DNA of 64,000 bases from Pseudognaphalium luteoalbum (taxonomy: Eukaryota > Streptophyta > Magnoliopsida > Asterales > Asteraceae). The DNA is taken from positions 82,275,595-82,339,594 of the forward strand of contig OY730198.1 in assembly GCA_963422505.1 (NCBI GenBank), in the 5' to 3' direction. The notes under the pieces are model-generated. The model saw only the letters and a list, made by a program, of their open reading frames with translations, had not been told where the DNA came from and did not search any database. The translations under genes were made by a program, and so were the position numbers. Shown in pieces: positions 48,851 through 60,094 of the stretch (positions are counted from its first letter, which is position 1; each line of letters opens with the position of its first letter).

Positions 48851-51800
48851 ATGTTCATGATCGAACTCCATAATACTACAACTTCTAATTCGTGGGTTCT
48901 GGAAACAGGGTGTGGTACTCACATTTGCACTGTATTGCAGGGTCTAAAGGAAAGTAGAAAGTTGAAGCATGGGGAGCTTAATCTAGTCATGGGAAACAGA
49001 GGGATCACGCCTGTTACCGAGATTGGAAAGTATGAGTTCGTGCTGAATTCTGGAGTTAGGATAGATTTGAATAATTGCTGTTATTCGTCAGAAATGACTA
49101 GAAACATTATTTCATTTTATGCTTTGTTTAAGGATGGTTATCGATTTTCATTTGATAATGAGAATGGTGATATTTTGGTTTATTTAAATGGTGGTTTTAT
49201 TTTCAAAGCTTCTCCTTTCAATGACATATATGAAAATGTTGAATATGTTAGCAATTTGATTTTAAATGTTGATTCGTCTAATGAGCTTGATAAATCCAAA
49301 TTGTGGCATTATCGTCTTGGGCACTCAAACAAGAAACGCATCGGCCAACTCCAAAAGGATGGAGTGTTGGAATCATTCGACCTCAAATCAGATGATGTAT
49401 GCGAATCTTGTTTATTGGGCAAGATGACTAAATCACCATTCACCGGGTCGTGTGAAAGAGGTGAAGGACTGTTGGACTTGGTACACACAGATGTTTGTGG
49501 ACCATTCCGATGCGCCACAAAAGATGGTAATCGATATTATGTTACATTTACTGATGACTACAGTAGATTTGGACATGTTTATCTGATTAAGCATAAGTCA
49601 GATACTTTTGAGATATTCAAAAGATATCAAAGCGAAGTAGAGAATCAATTGGGCAGAAAGATAAAGGTACTCCGATCCGATAGGGGAGGAGAATACCTTA
49701 GTATCGAGTTTCTCGATCATCTTAGAGATTGTGGAATAGTTTCATAATTAACTCCTCCTAGAACACCACAACTTAATGGAGTTGCTGAGAGGAGAAATAG
49801 AACCTTGTTGGACATGGTTCGGTCTATGATGAGTCGGGCTACACTTCCGATAAGTTTTTGGGGTTATGCATTAGAAACAGCCATTCGCATTTTAAATCTT
49901 TTACCCACCAAGAAGGTTTTAAAGACACCTTATGAGATGTGGAAGAGAAGACGTCCTTCTCTTGGTCACATCAAAATCTGGGGTTGTGAAGTTTTCGTTA
50001 GACAAGAAACTCAGGACAAACTAGACTCCAGATCTAAAAAGTGTCTTTTCGTCGGTTATCCACAAGAGTCGTTTGGATATCTGTTCTACAGACCCGCGGA
50101 TAATGTGGTCTTTGTAGCTCGAAGAGGAGTATTCCTTGAGAGAGAAATGATATCTAAAGAGGACAGTGGGAGTAAGATAGATCTTGAAGAAATTCAAGAG
50201 TCGACCGATGAAGAACCTACAGTAAACACTGACGTTCAACAAGAGGTGGAAACACTTGTTGAACCTGAAGATATATCCTTACCCGTTCGCAGATCTTGTA
50301 GAGTTAGCAAGCCTCCTCAGTTCTATTATGGTTACCATGTAGAAGAAGAGAATAAAATTAGTGATGGTACACTAAATGACTTAGATGAACCTGCTAATTA
50401 CAAGGAAGGGATGGCAGGCCCTGAGGCTGCCAAGTGGAAGGAAGCTATGAAAAGCGAAATTCAGTCCATGTATGACAACCAAGTTTGGAATTTGGTTGAC
50501 ACTACACCCGGTCTTAAGACGGTGGGTTGTAAGTGGATCTTCAAGAAGAAGACCGACATGGATGGGAAAGTACACACTTATAAAGCTAGGTTGGTAGCGA
50601 AGGGCTATACTCAAACTCACGGGATTGATTATGAGGAAACCTTCTCGCCAGTAGCTAAGATAAAGTCAATTAGGATTATGCTAGCCATAGCTGCATTTCA
50701 TGATTATGAAATTTGGCAGATGGATGTCAAAACCGCCTTCCTTAACGAGAAACTGACAGAGGATGTGTTCATGGCACAACCGGAGGGTTTTGAAAATGCA
50801 AAGTATCCTAATAGAGTGTGCAAGCTTCAAAAGGCTATTTATGGACTTAAACAAGCCTCTCGTAGCTGGAATCTCTGCTTCCATGAAAAAGTCACAGAGT
50901 TTGGATTTTCTAGAAGCGAAGATGAGTCCTGTATATATGTCAAGTTCAGTGGGAGTGTCGTAGTCTTCCTAGTATTATATGTGGATGATATACTACTCAT
51001 AGGAAACGATGTCCCAACATTACAAAGTGTAAATGATTGGTTGGGAAAATGTTTCGCTATGCAAGACTTGGGAGATGCAACATATATTCTTGGTATAAAG
51101 ATTTATAGAGATAGGTCGAGACGTCTCATAGGACTTAGCCAGGACACATACTTAGATAAAATTTTGAAAAGATTCAAAATGGAGAACTCTAAGAAAGGGA
51201 ATCTACCCTTACATCATGGCATTAAGATCAGTAAGGATCTTTGTCCAAAATCTAAGGAAGAATCTGATAGAATGAGTCGAGTCCCATATGCTTCAGCTAT
51301 AGGATCAATCATGTATGCCATGACGTGTACGAGACCTGATGTCTCATTTGCTTTGAGCTTAGTGAGTCGACATCAGCAGAATCCTGGTGAAGGTCATTGG
51401 ACAGCTGTAAAGAATATTCTTAAGTATCTGAGAAATACTAGGGACAGGTTCTTGGTTTATGGTGGAGAAGAAGAACTCAGAGTAACGGGTTATAGTGATG
51501 CAAGTTTCCAAACAGATAGAGATGATAGCCGTTCACAGTCTGGTTGGGTATACTTACTGAATGGGGGAGCGGTGACATGGAAAAGTTCCAAGCAAGATAC
51601 GGTGGCAAACTCAATGTGCGAGTCTGAGTACATAGCGGCTTGCGAGGCTTCAAAGGAAGCCATCTGGATTAAGAATTTTATTGGAGATCTTGGAGTTGTT
51701 CCAACGGTTCAAGACCCCATTGAAATATTTTGTGATAACGAAAGTGCGATCGCCTTGAGTAGAGAACCCAAGGATCACGGAAAGTCAAAGCACATTGAGA

Positions 51801-51964
51801 GAAAATACCATTTTGTTCGAAGGAAAGTAGAAAAAGGACACGTGATTGTGAAGAGTATAAGATCAGAAGATAATCCGGCTGATCCGTTCACAAAGCCACT
51901 TGGAAAGTCCAAACATGATGAGCATGCTAGGAGCATAGGCTTAAGAGATAATGTAAAGTTTTAG
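48851..51964 (+). pseudogene. pol: G pol: protease, integrase, RT, RNase H (one stop, protease site mutated)
   Basis: Protease reads SWVLETGCGTHICT; the expected catalytic Asp of DTG is Glu. The pre-integrase finger (LWHYRLGHSNKKRIG, CESCLLGK) and integrase follow (HTDVCGPF; LRSDRGGEY; NGVAERRNRTLLD), so the D, D and E sites are present, but a TAA at 49745 splits integrase between the second D and the E. From 49805 the frame is open for 719 residues. RT has KWIFKKK, WQMDVKTAFLNE and YVDDILLIG; RNase H has TGYSDASFQTDRDD and CESEYIAA, ending ADPFTKPLGKSKHDEHARS. The RT/RNase H part looks competent; protease and integrase are not. Confidence 0.92.
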
Positions 51965-52850
51965 TTGATAGTTTGATTTTGAAACATTGTAAACAATGAT
52001 GGAAATTGATATAGACTTGGTGATTAAATAATGGAGATTTATTTATTGGAAGGAGTTCTGCCATTTACTATTGTTTGTCATTGTGTTTCAGTTTTGCATG
52101 TTTAGACACCACTTCCTGAGTAAAACAGTTTTTTTTATTCAAACCTCCTCAGTCGTTCACACTCTTGGAAGTAAGTGGTGAATCAAGACTGTCATGGAGT
52201 GTTAGTAGATTGTACATGGAGATTAGACATGACATAGAGAATGCTGCAACACTCATGGGTACTTGATGGGGATTTAAGTATAGGAGAGACCCGCACTCAT
52301 GGAAGTTACTTCATGGATTGAAATCACGAGTAACTCTGAGATGATAATATCCTCTATTCTTAAAATGGAGATACATTGAGTTTCTAGTTTTTCAAGTCTG
52401 TTATACTGTAGTCTATTCAAACACTGTGCGTAACTGCCAGTCATAAAGGGTATGCTAGGTATGACATGATGAGTTGACTAGTAGTATGTAGTCAAAATTT
52501 ATTTATTCCTTTTTGCCTAAATGGGAAAAGCGATATCTTGGGCCCTCTGATGATTAAAGATTGACTCCAAAGTGCTAGGCCTGGCCAAGACTAAGTTGAT
52601 GGTTCAATAGTCTCATAAAGTCAATGTAATCGGAAATCAGAAAAACTAATCATGAATCTTGAGATAGATTAAAATCCATGTCTCGATTCATACGATATCA
52701 GTAGAACAATGGAATAGTTGATCACTTATCTAAAGGGCTAACTCTAAGATAAGAATCAGAGTTCGGCAGTTGCGTTGGATGGCACTCTCTAATTAGTTAA
52801 TGGAATAGGCTTAGACCAATGGTAGTTGATGACTTGTTCAAGTGGGAGAC

Positions 52851-53196
52851 TGTTGGAATAGTGTCAAAGATCATAACTAAATTGGTAAGACTATCATTAA
52901 AAGTAGAGTTCTTTTTGGGTCGTCCTCAATGAACAGTAAGAGAAATAAACGAGAGATAACTGATTATTGGATTAATTAGTGGAACATTCTGGAAAGTGGA
53001 TAGTCTAAAGGGTAAAGGCGGTGGAACGAACCAATAGAATATTCTGGAAACAGATCCAACCGCCAGTTGGAAGGTCCAACCGCCGGTTGGAATTCCTGGT
53101 GGTTTGTCCCGCATCGGCCAAGAGATAAAACCCTAGATTAATTTTGTTATATTCCGCTGTGTATATTAATCTAGTTAGGGAATAGAAAACCCAACA
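52851..53196 (+). repeat. G 3' LTR, internally deleted
   Basis: 346 bp against 723 in the 5' LTR. One deletion removes exactly the first palindrome pair. A second removes about 335 bases from after the GATAAAACCCTAG block to the terminal ATTAATTTTGTTATATTCC, including the TATA box. The PPT AAGTGGGAGAC ends at 52850. Confidence 0.9.
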
Positions 53197-53429
53197 GGAA
53201 AGTTACCTTAGGTGGGCCAAAAAAACAAACACCAATGTTGTCTAATAAAATTTGATAGTCTAAAAAGGTTAAAAGATGAAAATCAAATATAAGTTTTAGC
53301 GCCACACGATGCTTTTTTAGATCGTTTAAATCATCTAAATTTTGAATCTCAACTACATGTCTCATGCAACTTTTTTTTCACAATATAAAGAAGAGTAATA
53401 AGTTTGTAATTACTTAACGTGTTAACACC

Positions 53430-53580
53430 AATTGGGCATACCTTAAGTGGCACCGTTATCGCAAACGCTCAGACTCCATGTGTGTGACCGACAGGCTAGG
53501 TGTTCGAATGGGTGTCTTAGCACATGTGATGATTTGTGAATATGTACTCTAGAAATTACCTTTTTTTCCCCTTCTTAATG
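53430..53580 (+). mobile_element. Possible tRNA-derived SINE fragment inside H
   Basis: A box A-like TGGCACCGTTATCGC near 53450 and a box B-like GTGTTCGAATGGG near 53501 are about 50 bases apart, followed by a T-rich tail (TTTTTTTCCCC). Weak support. Confidence 0.3.
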
Positions 53581-54117
53581 TGTTAACAAATAAAAATTAA
53601 AATAGTAGCTAGATCAACAAGTATATTAAAATTACGATACAAAATTAACAACCTAATATTGGTTGAATTGCAAATAGAAATAAGAAATTGAACAGAACTT
53701 AGAACCTGTTAGTTGCGGTAAAAACTCGCTCAGCGTTTCAGTTTCGAACTCTCGTTCGAAGGTTATTTTTAAACGTAAGGAGCACGTGTTTATTTTATGA
53801 TGAAAGTGAATTTTTAATTTATTATTATTTATTATTAGAGAAAGAAAAGTAGTACGTATAAAACTTTACAACTAAAATGGACCATTTTGTTTCAATCTTA
53901 AATTTAGGATGGGCCAAGTATCCTTTTTACTTTCACATTTAGGTAGGCCAACAGTATTACGCAAAAAAATATACACTAGATACTATACAAATATACAATT
54001 AGTACATAAAATATCAAATCCAAGGTGGGCCTGGGCCCTCCTTCTGTCAAACGTGGCTACGCCAGTCGCCACTATTCCCATGCAATAATTTCTTATTTAT
54101 ATGTAAACGAAAACCCT

Positions 54118-54270
54118 ATTATATAATAGGGTTGTGATATTTACACCATTGAATTTGATAAATTCATCATTACTGTGCATCACCTGTTTGTACAGGACAA
54201 GTACTTAATGCATAATTGTGATGAATTTATCAAATTTAATTGTGTAAATACCATCTTCCTATATAATAAC
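54118..54270. repeat. Long hairpin with ~45-base arms
   Basis: ATATTTACACCATTGAATTT and the following AATTCATCA pair with the inverse at 54216-54252 (ATGAATTTATCAAATTTAAT...TGTGTAAAT) around a loop near 54185-54205. It is either a tiny MITE or a small-RNA precursor-like stem. Confidence 0.6.
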
Positions 54271-54285
54271 ATACTAAAATTTTGA

Positions 54286-54625
54286 ATGGGTGACCTTAGA
54301 CTCCTCCCAACCCTAAAACAAACTGACTGAAACTGATAGAGCCACCTCAGCGCCACCTCAGCTTTTTCAAAAACTGACTGACCACTCTCATCCTTGCTCC
54401 GTCACTTTAATTTTTAGGTCCCGCATTTACTAATTTACCTTTCATTTTACACACACAAAAGGAAAAAGAAAAAAAAGAAACCCGACACACTTCGGTTTAC
54501 CGAAGCTCAAAACCGACGGAGGCAACCAACAAGGTGGTGCCATCCCCGTCGGTTCGTCACTCCTCGTCAGTTTCAAACCGAAGCAAACCGACTATGTGCG
54601 TTGGGAAGAGTCTTAGAAGTGTTCA
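54286..54625. mobile_element. Probable MITE with GACTCxTCCCAAC ends
   Basis: TTAGACTCCTCCCAAC near the left end is matched by the inverse GTTGGGAAGAGTCTTAG near the right end. The interior carries CCGACGGAGG/CCCCGTCGG inverted blocks. No ORF; target duplication unclear. Confidence 0.45.
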
Positions 54626-54656
54626 CTGCCATCATCATCATTATTCCGACATAAAC

Positions 54657-55218
54657 TGTAAGTCCGTATGTATTAGGATCGATAATGAGGTTATCTTTAG
54701 GTATTAAGGTGCGGAATCCTTAATACTAAGTTTACGGATTGTAAATGGCCTGTTTCACAAGTATTAGTGAAATTGATTACTATTTAGCTTTGTATTGATT
54801 TAAACTAACGTTAATCTATCAATACCTAGCTCTTAGAATACTTAGAATAGCTCTAGAAACTCAGATGATTCGTATGGGTATTATGTCAAAAGTTAATTAA
54901 GTTTAAAACCTAATTTGCATAAATACTCGACTCGACTCGCAGGTTATGGGCTCTGCGAACCGACTCGGTTTGCAGCCCAGCTTGGCCCAGCGAGTCCACT
55001 CAGCTCGCCTCGCAGCTCTGCCTTGCGAATCCACTCGGTTCGCACCGCATATACGAAGTCAAACTTGGTCAACATTTTTCAGGTTTTAACATTTAACTCT
55101 AAAATGTTTTCCAACCAATATTTTTCATTACAATTCAAAATCATTTTACAAACTTGATTACAATAATCCCTAGTTCTATTACAAGCTAGATCTGTTGTCA
55201 CAATAACATGTCCCAACA
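54657..55218 (-). repeat. E3 3' LTR
   Basis: 562 bp, homologous to E1 and E2 LTRs. GCGAGTCGAG/TGCGAACC-type U3 motifs occur at plus 54923-55055. Confidence 0.9.
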
Positions 55219-55229
55219 GACTCCCCCTT

Positions 55230-56314
55230 GACAATAGCTCTAGCGTCTATGTCTTCAAGTTGTCTTTGATAATCACTTGTAAATTTTACTTCCAGCATAT
55301 ATCTTCAGTTTAATGCAATTTTAACCATTAGCTAATAATCTCTTCCTAAATCTCCCCATCCTTCAATAGTAGTGATCATGTTCTTGTATAACATCAATAA
55401 GTCACTCTTGGAAAGATTCACTAAGTGTCGATGATCATATACTCTCAAAAGTTCTCTCTCACCACCTTCCACTTCATCATTAGCTTCAAAAATCACAGCT
55501 TCATCAGTTCCAGCTTCTACATGTCATCTCTTCATATTTCCCAGAATATCCTGAGGCATAAGCTTTAATGGTATCTGCTGTACGCATTTAACTGTTGGAT
55601 ATATCTTTTTACGCAGTTGTCTTCCTGTTCTTTGACTTCTTTCTTTTAACTTGATGGTCCTACCGACTCTTGGCTTAATACGTTTAAATTTCATTGACCA
55701 ACCCTCAGTCTTGATTATCTTTTCGACATACCTTCCATAAGGATCATTACTAGGGTTCTTCATCTCCAATCTAGCCAAGTCCCGAATTTCAAACCTTGGT
55801 AAAGAACTGAAGACTGCAAGCTTTCTTTCAAAATATTGAACTCCGTCATATCTTTTGATTGTAAAAAGCTTCAGATCTGCGTCATAATACCATCCAATTA
55901 TACATTTCTTAGTACATGTTTTCCAGTAATATCAACTTCTGATATCGAAGTCTTTGCCTTTTTCTTCTTCTCCAAAGGCTTAAACATCGGATTATCTTTA
56001 TGACTATCAGGAAGATTTTCTTCAGAATCAGAATCAGTTGACTCATTTAGATATTCATCCAAATCTATAACTCTTTCTCCTTCTTCATCCTGAATAACCA
56101 CATTAGTCCTTGAAAGGTTTATAATATGTTCATCAATATCAGCATCAAGATCAACACCTTCAACTAACCCAACATTAGTAATAGAAGTCCAATCTTCAGG
56201 AGGTACACATTCACCTTCCTCTAGATCATAATCAACTTCTACTTCGAGCTCATTGATAATCTCAATATCATAATCACTTTCAACATTTTTTTCTGTAATC
56301 AATTTAAATAACAC
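55230..56314 (-). pseudogene. E3 aORF2, broken
   Basis: Homologue of E1 22161-23168. The acceptor-like ATTACAG lies near 56297-56291, followed by an acidic N-terminal segment (LEVEVDYDLEEGECVPPEDW), the core EVDITGKH, a frameshift near 55898, then FEIRDLARLEMKNPSNDPY and VKCVQQIPLKLMPQDIL. A TGA near 55523 is next to where E1 has TAG and N1 has a Trp codon; the C-terminal block (VYDHRHLVNLSKSDLL) continues after it. Conservation of length, order and position in E1 and E3 argues that this was a functional gene of the family. Confidence 0.65.
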
Positions 56315-56693
56315 GAATTAGATAATACAATATAAATCCTTTCATTGATTACCTTGAATCAATCTAAGAATTTCCTTATTTATCTCAATCGTATAATCAC
56401 AACTAATTATTAATCTTATATAATTTTAACTTGTTATAAAACATATCAAGGCTAAATCTTATATCAACTTAACTTATATACTTACAAAAACATTAATCTT
56501 TCAAAGATTATAAATAATATTACAATCAATCTAAAATTACAAAAGTATATCAGTTTACTCTTACAAATCATAACTAATTCTCACCAGCTTCACCAACTCC
56601 ACTTCCACTTGCACCAGCACCAACCGACTCAGACTCCCCCTGAATCGTAGCTTGCTCACTAGTCTTTGAAGGACCAGCCGGCTCACTATCTTT

Positions 56694-57155
56694 CTATACA
56701 TCGGGATCATCATCTCTGTCATCTCTTTGCTTCTTCCTCAGCTCATCTTCCTTGCACGACGCATGGTATGCCAAGATCTCCCCCTGAGACGGCTTGTCCT
56801 TGTATAGATTCAGAACTAATCTCTCAAGATGATCAAGTTTTCTCTGGTTATCCTCAGCATCTCTAAGCAACATCTTATGTGCATTCAACAGGTCATTGTA
56901 TGCCTGACCCTGAGTCGTAAATGCTTTGGAAAGAGTCACATGCCGAGCTTCGAGAGTATGAACGCGAGATTCCAAGCTAGAAACCCGTTCAGAAGCTTTC
57001 ACCGGTGGCTGTGCAAGCGGAGCAACAGGCTGTGCAGATGCAGATCGTACTTGTTGTTGAACCAGTTGCTCAAATGCATCACTCAGCAAGCCCGCAGCAA
57101 TACAACTAACCTTGTTAGTCAGAAACCAAGAAGTAGGAGTAGTAGAAACAGGCAC
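56694..57155 (-). pseudogene. E3 aORF1, last exon
   Basis: Begins right after an acceptor TTATTTATAG (57166-57157 region) and matches the last exon of E1 aORF1: RVSSLESRVHTLEARHVTLS (coiled coil) and HASCKEDELRKKQRDDRDDD. It reads through the region where E1 has three stops (KPSQGEILAYH). It has no ATG of its own and needs splicing to the exon at 57247-57366. Alternatively a stand-alone fragment. Confidence 0.6.
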
Positions 57156-57246
57156 CTATAAATAACTTAGATCAGTAAAAGTCACAGAATAATCTGTCTC
57201 AATCTCTGATTAAGCAAGCAATATCAACATGATACGTATCTCTAAC

Positions 57247-57366
57247 CTTCTATGAGGTCTCAGACACAACAACAGTCAACCTTTGCCTCTTAGGTTTAGC
57301 CTGAGCATGTTGTCTTTTCCTATCAACTGGACGAGATAAATTCCCAATAGTTGGTTGGGTAGTAAC
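57247..57366 (-). pseudogene. E3 aORF1, penultimate exon (cut by LTR D)
   Basis: Encodes a basic stretch (DRKRQHAQAKPKRQRLTVVV) like SRKRARAS in E1 exon 18389-18647. Ends AAG|GTTAGA; the 91-base intron (57246-57156) is GT/AG. One TAG lies two codons before the donor. Confidence 0.55.
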
Positions 57367-59309
57367 TGTAACACCCCCAAATTTAATGTTTTGTGGAAGC
57401 ACAATTTGGGTGTTACTAATTAATAATCAAAGCACATGGATATATAGCAAACAACTCTATATGCGTTGTTTTAACAAAACATATTGATACTAAAAGGTTT
57501 ACAACAATTTGAACTCGTACATAGCTCGTGTTCGTAATATGAGAGATTTAAGTACATAATTATTTATGCAAAATCTAATAATGCAATGAAATCTCTGAGG
57601 TTTGCATGGAGACTCGAGCTAATATGCATCCTGATGGGCAGTCCAAATCTACTGCTGAGTACCTGTGATACATGCTAAAATGGGTCAGCTAACGCTGGTG
57701 AGCTCACAGGTTTAGGTATCAAATAATAGTGTGTGAACCGCAAGTTTTAAATGTTGATTTGCATCCAGCAAATGATAATAATAGTGTATACAACCATGAG
57801 CGCATAGTCTGAGCTTAACTTGAGGGTCGGGTCCCATATAGAGAATTCCAAGCGAGGTGCCTCCACGAGTGCCTAATCTACACTCGTTCTCCCAAATATT
57901 AGTACGTCCGTTGCAGAGGTTAGCGCGACTAACCCGGACGAGGTGGGTCAATCCTATATGGTACCATATACTAATATTCACCCTACTTTCGTATTACCAG
58001 ACTATACTGACGGAGGACTTTGGTTTGATTAGTTGAAAACAACTCATGTAGTATATTGAAATATGTACGCTTTCACGTGTTAAAATAGAGCAATGTATCA
58101 CACCCCTAGTAAAACAGTAAAAGAGGGGCCATGAGACTCACCTGAGCCTGAAGAGTTTATCTTAATAAACTGAAATCGATTAGCCAAGAACTGAAGTCCA
58201 AAGACTTGTAACCTGAGGGTGTCCACGATACGCGATGGTTATAAACATGTGAAGGTATCAAATAAGACTACCTTGTAGTTGTTTGTCCAACTAAAATGTC
58301 CAAATGGTTACAATTTGGTTGGTTGTCTAAGTGTTTAAAAATGTGTACGGCCCGTTGGTGATTGTTTGTGATAATGATCTTGATGTTATCAAATTGATTT
58401 CGAAGTGTTTGTACTTGAAAAACATGTCTTACAATATTTTAGGAGTCATATTGTATAAGTATTTGAGGTTGTATAAGTTCAACACTTAGTGTAAAAATAG
58501 TTTGAAACTTTCTGTTTTATGCGTCACTTATAGCGTTACTTGGGGCTTAGGCGTCACTTAGGAAGTGACGCATGAAATGGCAGAATTTGAGTGAGGGCGT
58601 CACTTATGGAAGTGACGCATAGCGAGGCGTCACTAAGGTAGTGTCGGGCGTAAGTGTCGGATAAGGGTTCTAGGCGTCACTTAGGAAGTGACGGAGGTAA
58701 GTGTCGGGAAAAAGGGGTTTTATGCGGCACTTATGCAAGTGACGCAAGATTAGGGCTTTTAGAGACACTCAATGCGTCACTTAAGTGACGCACGAAGTGA
58801 CGCTATACTGCAGGCATCGTTGCGACACTTAAAGCTGTTGACGGATTTTTGAGCCAAAAATGAGTTTTTCGGTTTCCGTTTGGTCCGATTCTTTTACCCA
58901 ACCCTTATATGGACATTTCCAAGTTAAAGGAACAACTATAACTCAAAAACACTAAGGATCGAGGAGTTGCGGGTTTTGTCAGAAACTTACAACTTTGCGC
59001 GTGAGAATTTCGGAGAGATGGAAATGTAGATCGTTGCGAGGTGGTCACTTTTCTCCAAACGAGCTTGACGATCCGGGTTCGTTTCATGGTGTTTTTAGTG
59101 GGTTTAGTGATGGTAGTGGTGGTAAGTTTTAGAGAGAAAAAGAGAGGAAGAAAGAGAAGGAGATGTGAAAAGTGAGGAGGAAGAAAAGGAAAAAGGAGGG
59201 AAGAAGGGGAAGGGGCCGGCTGGTGGGGTCCACCGAGTGTGGGCTTCACCAGGCTTTTCGTTCTCCCGCATCCGCGCTCTGTGCGGCATTCGTGTTTTGA
59301 TCGTTTTGC
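57367..59309. mobile_element. LTR D of the TGTAACACCC family, cut by E2
   Basis: Starts TGTAACACCCCCAAATTTAA inside E3 and aligns with A and B throughout. It breaks off at 59309 where E2 begins; the remaining ~500 bases, ending GGGTGTTACA, should lie beyond E2. Whether it is solo or part of a full element cannot be seen. Confidence 0.88.
58521..58832. repeat. GCGTCACTT / AAGTGACGC array in LTR D
   Basis: Same motif and order as in A, with fewer units. The array ends about 70 bases before the TATA-like CTTATATGG (58903-58911). Confidence 0.85.
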
Positions 59310-59889
59310 TGTTGGGACATAGATTGTGACAACAGATCTAGCTTGAAATATGACTAGTGTAATTGTGATTGTATTGATATATTGGTTTATATTTGTAAAT
59401 GCATATTCGTTTTGTTATTAATATTTCATATTAAAGATAGACGAAATAACGTATTTATATTATACGTTTGTTGCGAAGCGAGTCGAGATCTCAGGTCGCA
59501 GCAAGGTGAGCTGCGAGATGAGAACTGAACTCGTTATGGCTAAGCTGGGCTTGGGCTAAGCGAGGCGAGTTGGGCTGAACTCGCAGGCCCATGCGAGCCG
59601 AGCCGAGACAATATATATAAACGATTTTGTTGGCAAAATCGTGAACACTTTTGAACACTTTTGAACACTTTTGAACATTTTTAGGCATTCTCATTCATTC
59701 CTGCGAACTCAACTGTCCAGAGAAAACATAAGCTACGGCTAGACTTTGACGATTTATCGTATAAAGTTAAGTCATATTAAACGCAATTACGAACTTACTC
59801 GTTATTAGTAAGATAACCCCGTATTGAGGGATTCCGCACCTTAATACTACAGATAACGAAGTTATCGATCCTAGAACTAGGGACTTACA
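59310..59889 (+). repeat. E2 5' LTR
   Basis: TATA box TATATATAAA at about 59612-59620; GCGAGTCGAG/GCGAGTTGGG-type motifs at 59470-59606 directly upstream. Just downstream of the TATA box are four tandem copies of the 10-mer TGAACACTTT (59642-59681), absent from E1. Confidence 0.92.
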
Positions 59890-59891
59890 TC

Positions 59892-59902
59892 TGGTATCAG
59901 AG
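59892..59902 (+). promoter_or_regulatory. E2 primer binding site
   Basis: TGGTATCAGAG, same position and sequence as in E1. Confidence 0.9.
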
Positions 59903-60094
59903 ATTTCGGGCTAAATACGAGTGTATTCGTGAGTTTTAGTGATATTGCATTTTGATTCGGGTTGTTTCTACGTGCATTATAGCAATATTAACGATCAAAA
60001 TCATTCTCTGGATATTTTAGGGTTTGTTTACGGTTGAAATCGCTAGTTTCAGTCGTAAAAATACCTTAAACTTTCGCTTTCGGGTTTAACAGCC

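Larger units (their letters stand above)
46273..53196 (+). mobile_element. Complete Ty1/copia element G, inactivated by point mutations
   Basis: LTRs start TGTTGGAATAGTGTC and end AAAACCCAACA; the target duplication GGAAA is perfect (46268-46272 and 53197-53201). Order: 5' LTR 46273-46995 (723 bp), PBS, gag, protease-integrase-RT-RNase H in copia order, spacer, PPT AAGTGGGAGAC, 3' LTR 52851-53196 (346 bp). The 3' LTR lacks one palindrome pair and the promoter/R part. Five in-frame stops interrupt gag-pol, yet the RT/RNase H ORF of 719 residues is open. Confidence 0.95.
46254..54065. mobile_element. Short TIR element H, split by element G
   Basis: Left end CAGTGGCGTAGCTAGGAAA (46254-46272) and right end, read inverted from 54065, GACTGGCGTAGCCACG form imperfect terminal repeats. 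Removing G with one GGAAA copy leaves about 870 bp without an ORF. Plant hAT- or Mutator-type non-autonomous elements often carry such GGCGTAGC ends. No clear target duplication was found. Confidence 0.5.
54657..57366 (-). mobile_element. 3' end of a second SIRE-type element E3, interrupted by LTR D
   Basis: Minus-strand order: accessory exons (57366 downward), aORF2, PPT CAAGGGGGAGTC, 3' LTR (55218-54657, TGTTGGGACATG to GGACTTACA). The candidate target sequence next to the LTR is TAAAC (54652-54656); the partner lies outside the window. The 5' part was separated by insertion of LTR D at 57367. Confidence 0.9.
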
